DNA of 19,265 nucleotides, from positions 1-19,265 of the forward strand of contig CAKAOY010000009.1 in assembly GCA_916710115.1 (NCBI GenBank), read 5' to 3'. This document shows, in pieces, positions 14,857 through 19,265 of this stretch (its first letter is position 1; every line of letters starts with the position of its first letter). The stretch comes from an uncultured Bergeyella sp. GTDB lineage: Bacteria > Bacteroidota > Bacteroidia > Flavobacteriales > Weeksellaceae. The notes below the pieces were generated by a model. It made no database searches. It was not told the DNA's origin and saw only the letters and a list, made by a program, of their open reading frames with translations. The position numbers were made by a program, and so were the translations under genes.

Positions 14857-16257
14857 ATGAAAATTCAGTATAAAATTTTCATTGCGATACTCATTACTAA
14901 CATATTCTTATTGTTGATGATGGGGTATGTGGATTACTATCGGGCGTCTCATATTTTTAAAAATGAGAAAATTAAGGATATAGATAGGATAGAGAGTAGG
15001 GTGCAGGAGTCGTTCAATTACATACTACAGCATCAAAAGACAGAGAATATAAGTCTTGAAGATTTATTCCACGATAGGATTTTTGAGTTGTCTAGTATTT
15101 TTAATACTCGGATTAATCTATACGATTTGGAAGGGAGACTTCTTGTAAGTAATTATTTACAAGATGATATTTTACCAAAGGAAATATTGGAGAAACTCAC
15201 TAGTAATGAATCTTTTGATGAAAGTGAAAACTTGAAAAAAAATGATATGCTATATAATAAATATAGTTATATCATAAAAAATAATAATAAGATAGCTATT
15301 CTCAATGTACAGGGAATTATTAATACCGATGCTGTAAGAATGCAGAACTATACACTGCTGAAGTATTATTTGTTCATTATTATTTTTATGTCAGTGATTG
15401 GAGGGATGATTGCATGGGTGGTTTCTCATAATTTGATGAATAAAATATCAAGTGTCGCTCGAAGATTTACGAAAGTTAATATGATGGAAGTTAATCAGCA
15501 TATTGATTATAATTCTAAAGATGAGATGAAGATAATTGTGGATTCATATAATAGAATGATAGATCAGTTAGAGCATCAAAATTATTTACTGCAAAAGCAA
15601 CAGAAGGAGGCTGATTGGCGAATGTTTGCAAGACAAGTTGCTCACGAGATAAATAATCCTCTCACACCACTAAAACTCAATATTCAAAATTTTCAGAGGA
15701 AATACAGAGCTGATGATGTTAATAATGAGGAAAAAGTGAGGAAACTGACCGAAACTGTGGTGCATTATGTGGATATGATTTCCGTGATTGCCAATTCATT
15801 CTCCAATTATGCCAAACTACCCGAAAAGCAAGGCGAGGAGATAGATGTAGTAGAGGTTATCAAACAAACTGTAGAGGTATTTACTCATAATGTAGTCAAT
15901 TTTTACTCTGATTTTGAGTGTCTTACATTTAAAATGGATAGAACTCATCTCACTAGAGTGATTCATAATATTGTAAAAAATGGCCTGCAATCTAACTACT
16001 CTCGTTATAAAAAAGTGGATATAAATCTTTTGGACAAAGGTGAAAAATTTATTATTGCAATTAAAGATAATGGAATAGGAATATCCGAGGAGGACAAGCA
16101 GAAAATTTTTCAAGAGAATTTTACAACTAAATCCTCAGGGAATGGGCTGGGGCTTATGATGGTGAAAAACATCGTGGAAGACTATAATGGCTCTATTTGG
16201 TTTGAATCCGAAAAGGATAAAGGAACAACATTCTTTATTGAATTTAATAAAATATAA
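14857..16257 (+). CDS. NtrY-like HAMP sensor histidine kinase
   Basis: This 466-residue inner-membrane kinase has membrane segments at about 7-24 and 168-189, enclosing a periplasmic sensing domain of about 140 residues. A HAMP linker (about 190-245) leads to the HisKA box ARQVAHEINNPLTPLKLNIQ with phosphoacceptor H263, a form typical of NtrY-type kinases. The ATPase domain has its N box (NIVKNGLQSN, 371-380), G1 DNGIGI (404-409), F box and G2 GNGLGL (428-433), so it should be active. No response regulator is in the window. Its stop lies 1 nt before the ATG of the coiled-coil protein, suggesting coupled translation. The signal sensed is unknown. Confidence 0.92.
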   Translation: MKIQYKIFIAILITNIFLLLMMGYVDYYRASHIFKNEKIKDIDRIESRVQESFNYILQHQKTENISLEDLFHDRIFELSSIFNTRINLYDLEGRLLVSNYLQDDILPKEILEKLTSNESFDESENLKKNDMLYNKYSYIIKNNNKIAILNVQGIINTDAVRMQNYTLLKYYLFIIIFMSVIGGMIAWVVSHNLMNKISSVARRFTKVNMMEVNQHIDYNSKDEMKIIVDSYNRMIDQLEHQNYLLQKQQKEADWRMFARQVAHEINNPLTPLKLNIQNFQRKYRADDVNNEEKVRKLTETVVHYVDMISVIANSFSNYAKLPEKQGEEIDVVEVIKQTVEVFTHNVVNFYSDFECLTFKMDRTHLTRVIHNIVKNGLQSNYSRYKKVDINLLDKGEKFIIAIKDNGIGISEEDKQKIFQENFTTKSSGNGLGLMMVKNIVEDYNGSIWFESEKDKGTTFFIEFNKI

Positions 16258-16258
16258 A

Positions 16259-17173
16259 ATGAAAAATATCATCATAATCATTCTATCGTTGCTTGTCTTG
16301 GGGTTATCAGGATTCTTGATTTATGATTCTGCTACCGAAGGAATGAGTAGAGCAGAAGCCCAGAAACAACTTATGAATCTTAAAAGTGATTATAAATATA
16401 TCCAAAGGGACTTGGAGTATAGCATTAAAAAACTTAATATTAATAGTGAATTGATTGCTATTCAACAGCAAAAAATAGAATCCCTATTGAGAAAAAACGA
16501 AATTACAGAGGCGGAGCTTAACGAGGCAAAGAATTTAATGCAGGAAATTTCTATACAGATTCTTAACGAATATGCTAAAAGAGTTGAACATTTGGAGCAA
16601 GATAAGAAACATTTGGAAGATGAGAGTATCGCTTTTGACCAAAAAATACTTTCTTTGACCCAAAAAATAGACCAATTAGAAATCATTAAAAGAAGTATTA
16701 ATAAAAAATATATTGCGGAAAAGGTTGAGTCCGACAAGAAAACTGTGTTACTTAGTTATGCAGCAAGTCTCTCACTATCGAATTTTAATTTGAAAAGTGT
16801 AAAGGTGAGAAGCAGTGGCAGAGAGGTGGAAACTACAAAAGCTTCGAGGATAGACAAAATCCGTGTAAGTTTTGATATCAATGAAAACCTTTTGGCAAGT
16901 TCGGGAAAAAAAATCCTTTATATCGTGGTATATAGGCCTGATGGTAGCATTGCAACTTTTGATAATGTAGCTACTGGGGAGTTTTCAGTAAATGGTGAGA
17001 AAAAGCAATATTCTGACAAACGAGTGGTAGATTATGTCAAAAACAAAATCAATAGTGTGGAATTTGAATGGAATAGTGAAGATTTTGTACGAGGAGAATA
17101 CCGAATAGATGTCTATGAAAATATAGATGTAAGATTTATGAAAATAGGTGGTGCCACAAAAGAGTTAAGATAA
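16259..17173 (+). CDS. Membrane-anchored coiled-coil protein of unknown function
   Basis: I do not recognise a named family for this 304-residue protein. Residues 3-22 form one hydrophobic membrane segment. Residues 30-160 are a long heptad-like coiled coil rich in Gln, Glu, Lys and Leu. Residues 162-304 look like a beta-rich domain (IRVSFDIN, ILYIVVYRPDGS, VEFEWNSEDFVRGEYRIDVYENI), probably outside the cytoplasm if the N-terminus is a simple anchor. The frame is open back to 16187, but that part overlaps the kinase; the ATG at 16259, 1 nt after the kinase stop, puts the membrane segment at the N-terminus as expected. It ends 3 nt before birA. Tight coupling to the kinase suggests, without proof, that it feeds or scaffolds that sensor. 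Confidence 0.87.
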   Translation: MKNIIIIILSLLVLGLSGFLIYDSATEGMSRAEAQKQLMNLKSDYKYIQRDLEYSIKKLNINSELIAIQQQKIESLLRKNEITEAELNEAKNLMQEISIQILNEYAKRVEHLEQDKKHLEDESIAFDQKILSLTQKIDQLEIIKRSINKKYIAEKVESDKKTVLLSYAASLSLSNFNLKSVKVRSSGREVETTKASRIDKIRVSFDINENLLASSGKKILYIVVYRPDGSIATFDNVATGEFSVNGEKKQYSDKRVVDYVKNKINSVEFEWNSEDFVRGEYRIDVYENIDVRFMKIGGATKELR

Positions 17174-17176
17174 AAT

Positions 17177-17899
17177 ATGAATAATAAGAGTATGTATTCA
17201 CTTTTTTTTGTAGAAGAAACAGAATCTACTAATGATGAGGTATTGAAGTATCAATCTAAGAATCAAGATATCGTGGGGCTATATACCACTTATCAAAAAA
17301 AAGGTAGAGGACAATATGGAAACACTTGGCAAATGCCCAAAAATGAAAATATCGCCTACACCGTAATGGTAAAAGCAAATTTGATATCCATTCCAAAGGT
17401 TTTGCTGAATTTTCATATTGCTGTAATCGTCAGAAATTTCCTCGAAGATAAATTATCTGAAAAAGTTCAGGTGAAATGGCCAAATGATATCATTATCAAT
17501 CGTAAAAAAATTGTAGGTATTTTGGTGGAAAATTTAAAGGTTGCTGGCGAAGATTATTATATTATTGGAATGGGAGTCAATGTCCTGCAAAAAGATTTCG
17601 GAGAGCTATCAAAAGCGGGGTCTATTTTCACACAAACTGGGGAAATATTCTCTTTGAGGGATTTTACTGAAGAATTACACCAATATTTTACGGAAAATAT
17701 TATAAAAGAAAATCCCAATATTTTAGACGAATACAATAAATATCTTTTTAATCGTGATAAGGTGGCATCATTCGTTAAGAGAGGGATTCGTCAAAATGGT
17801 ATTATTCAATATGTGGATGACAATGGCTACTTATGGGTAAATCTTGAAAATGATGGATTAGAGTCCTTTTTCCATAAGGAAATAGAGATGGAGTATTAA
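17177..17899 (+). CDS. birA: BirA: biotin--[acetyl-CoA-carboxylase] ligase
   Basis: This 240-residue enzyme activates biotin with ATP and attaches it to the carrier lysine of biotin-dependent carboxylases. The biotin/adenylate loop is GRGQYGNTW (43-51), then VKWPNDIII (99-107) and KKIVGILVEN (110-119), followed by YYIIGMGVNV. There is no N-terminal helix-turn-helix, so it is the ligase-only type and not a repressor like E. coli BirA. The start at 17177 is 3 nt after the preceding stop; a second ATG at 17192 is also possible. It closes the trpS-kinase-coiled-coil run and has its own terminator. Confidence 0.95.
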   Translation: MNNKSMYSLFFVEETESTNDEVLKYQSKNQDIVGLYTTYQKKGRGQYGNTWQMPKNENIAYTVMVKANLISIPKVLLNFHIAVIVRNFLEDKLSEKVQVKWPNDIIINRKKIVGILVENLKVAGEDYYIIGMGVNVLQKDFGELSKAGSIFTQTGEIFSLRDFTEELHQYFTENIIKENPNILDEYNKYLFNRDKVASFVKRGIRQNGIIQYVDDNGYLWVNLENDGLESFFHKEIEMEY

Positions 17900-17906
17900 A
17901 AAAAGT

Positions 17907-17936
17907 AAAAACAGGCTGATTAATGCCTGTTTTTTT
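17907..17936. terminator. Bidirectional terminator between birA and hemD
   Basis: AAAAACAGGC (17907-17916) and GCCTGTTTTT (17925-17934) form a perfect stem around an 8-nt loop, with A and T runs on either side, between convergent stop codons. Confidence 0.87.
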
Positions 17937-17937
17937 A

Positions 17938-18669
17938 TTATTTCTTTGTTAAATATTTTTCAATAGCCATTGCCATTGATGGGATTTCTTTTGTTGGTGC
18001 TAAATCTACCCTTAGTCCTGCGTCTTTAGCTGCTTTTTTGGTGGCGTCTCCTACGACTGCAATTTTGGTATCTTCTTGCTTAAAGTCAGGAAAATTCTCT
18101 TTCAGAGATTTAATCCCTTGCGGACTGAAAAATACCAGCATTTCGTAGTTAGATATCGAAAGTTGTTTTAAATCGGAACATACTGTACGGAACATTATCG
18201 CTCTCGTCCAATCTATTTTTGCAGAGTTTAAAGTTTTTGGAACTTCTGGACTGAGAATATCCGAAGATGGTAGTAGATATTTGTCATCAGGATACTTTTT
18301 GAATAAAGGGAGCATATCTACAATTGTCTTTTCTCCAAAACTGATTTTCCTTTTTCTATATACAATATGCCTTTGTAGATAGTTGGCAATGGCCTCCGAC
18401 TGGCAGATATACCTCATACTATCAGGTACTTCAAAACGCATTTCTTTTGCCAATCTGAAATAATTATCTACAGCATTTTTACTGGTAAGAATTACCCCTG
18501 TGAATTTAGATAAATCAATTTTTTGGGTTCTTAACTCCTTAGAATCTACACCTTCAATATGTATAAAGGGCTGAAAATCAATCTTTATGTCAAATTTTTT
18601 AGCAATTTCAAAATAAGGCGAATTCTCAGCAGGTGCAGGTTGAGAAATTAAAATAGATTTTACTTTCAT
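17938..18669 (-). CDS. hemD: HemD-type uroporphyrinogen-III synthase
   Basis: This 243-residue cytoplasmic protein would close and invert hydroxymethylbilane to uroporphyrinogen III in haem synthesis. The family is weakly conserved. Supporting features are the N-terminal ISQPAPAENSPYFEIAKK, GVILTSKNAVDNYF (about 58-71), the central YLLPSSDILSPEVPKTL, LVFFSPQGIKSLKENF and the C-terminal IAVVGDATKKAAKDAGLRVDLAP. This gives the two-lobed HemD pattern, with the SKNAV and SPQGI elements facing each other. Length is normal. It follows the DUF4271-type gene after 36 nt and is probably co-transcribed with it. Other haem genes are not in the window. Confidence 0.88.
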   Translation of the reverse strand: MKVKSILISQPAPAENSPYFEIAKKFDIKIDFQPFIHIEGVDSKELRTQKIDLSKFTGVILTSKNAVDNYFRLAKEMRFEVPDSMRYICQSEAIANYLQRHIVYRKRKISFGEKTIVDMLPLFKKYPDDKYLLPSSDILSPEVPKTLNSAKIDWTRAIMFRTVCSDLKQLSISNYEMLVFFSPQGIKSLKENFPDFKQEDTKIAVVGDATKKAAKDAGLRVDLAPTKEIPSMAMAIEKYLTKK

Positions 18670-18705
18670 CTGTTATATAAAATGTATATTCGTATTATTC
18701 CTCGG

Positions 18706-19265
18706 CTAAATTTTATCAAAAATTAACAGCCAAAACACCAAAAAAGGTGCAATTTGCAGGGTGCAAATATACAATAATTTAAGAAACCATTGTTTTGGTA
18801 GAATATTATTTTTGTCAATAAAATAGATTAAAATTTTAAAAATAACTAAAATAACAATCAAATATGATGAAATTATCAATAAAATACCCTTATCAATGAG
18901 AGTATAATAAATTATGAAATTAAAAATGATAAGAATGATGCTATAGATATAAAATTGTTTAGATATATTGAATATCAGGTTTTTAAGTCTTTTTGCTTGT
19001 CCGATGATTAAATAAAAAAAACTTGTAAAAATTAATCTGAACAAATAGAGTAAGGAGACAGTAATGGCACTAAAATTCAGTTTGTTGATGGTAATCCCCC
19101 CGAAATCGTAATTTAGAATCCACTTTGGAACATCGTTGATAACACCAGAAATCATTATAGTCAATTGCCAGTAAAAAATTACCGATGATATGAGCCATAT
19201 TGGGAAAACATTATTAGCATCTTCGGTCTTTTGATAGATGAATTTTTTTAATGAAGTCTCTTGAT
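18706..19265 (-). CDS. DUF4271-type membrane protein, N-terminus beyond the window
   Basis: The frame stays open from the stop at 18706 to the right edge, so about 185 C-terminal residues are visible and the start is missing. The TTG at 19164 is inside the gene and is not its start. The visible part begins near TSLKKFIYQKTEDANNVFP. It then has about five hydrophobic segments, FGGITINKLNF, a KRLKNLIF loop and a C-terminal IAPFLVFWLLIF. I recall this layout, next to hemD, as the DUF4271 family of Bacteroidota, whose function is unknown. It is an inner-membrane protein and probably the upstream partner of hemD in one transcript. Confidence 0.8.
   Translation of the reverse strand, partial: QETSLKKFIYQKTEDANNVFPIWLISSVIFYWQLTIMISGVINDVPKWILNYDFGGITINKLNFSAITVSLLYLFRLIFTSFFYLIIGQAKRLKNLIFNISKQFYIYSIILIIFNFIIYYTLIDKGILLIISSYLIVILVIFKILIYFIDKNNILPKQWFLKLLYICTLQIAPFLVFWLLIFDKI

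Noticed and set aside
1..19265. CRISPR array, insertion sequence, prophage or defence system
   Set aside because: No regularly spaced repeats, transposase, integrase, phage or nuclease genes were seen on either strand.

Overview
The window looks like chromosomal housekeeping DNA from a member of the Bacteroidota, most likely class Flavobacteriia and possibly a Weeksellaceae-type genus. The genus is a guess. The base composition is AT-rich. Start codons lack clear Shine-Dalgarno sequences. Several genes are preceded by the Bacteroidota promoter form (TTTG or TTG, 19-20 nt, then TAnnTTTG). The protein families fit too: menaquinone synthesis (MenD), a long eukaryote-like IleRS, a DksA-like protein that has lost its zinc finger, and a DUF4271-type protein next to HemD.

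Layout. 1-1338, minus strand: a truncated tRNA-Val(TAC) with its own promoter, and folC. 1459-3483, plus strand: an acidic protein of unknown function followed by a MurC-like Mur ligase, ending at a terminator shared with the convergent SPFH/band 7 gene (3544-4449, minus). 4450-4897 holds a decayed signal-peptide plus carboxypeptidase-regulatory-like remnant and the menD promoter. menD (4898-6568, plus) converges on ftsH across a second shared terminator. rsfS and ftsH form a minus-strand pair (6603-9000). 9217-13734, plus strand: ileS, the dksA-like gene and lspA, closed by a terminator. 13860-17899, plus strand: trpS, an NtrY-like sensor kinase, a membrane-anchored coiled-coil protein and birA, the last three separated by only 1-3 nt. 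A third shared terminator lies between birA and the minus-strand pair hemD and DUF4271-type gene (17938-19265); the latter runs off the window.

How the genes relate. Most are core functions: tRNA charging (IleRS, TrpRS), folate and menaquinone synthesis, biotin attachment, haem synthesis, lipoprotein maturation, membrane proteolysis and ribosome silencing. There is no mobile element, CRISPR array, phage or defence locus, and I see no clear new multi-gene system. The best leads are the swapped HIGH motif (GIHH) of IleRS, which predicts strong mupirocin resistance; the kinase/coiled-coil/birA unit with no response regulator in view; the divergent MurC-like ligase with its unknown partner; a promoter that would make menD mRNA nearly leaderless; and the receptor-like pseudogene.
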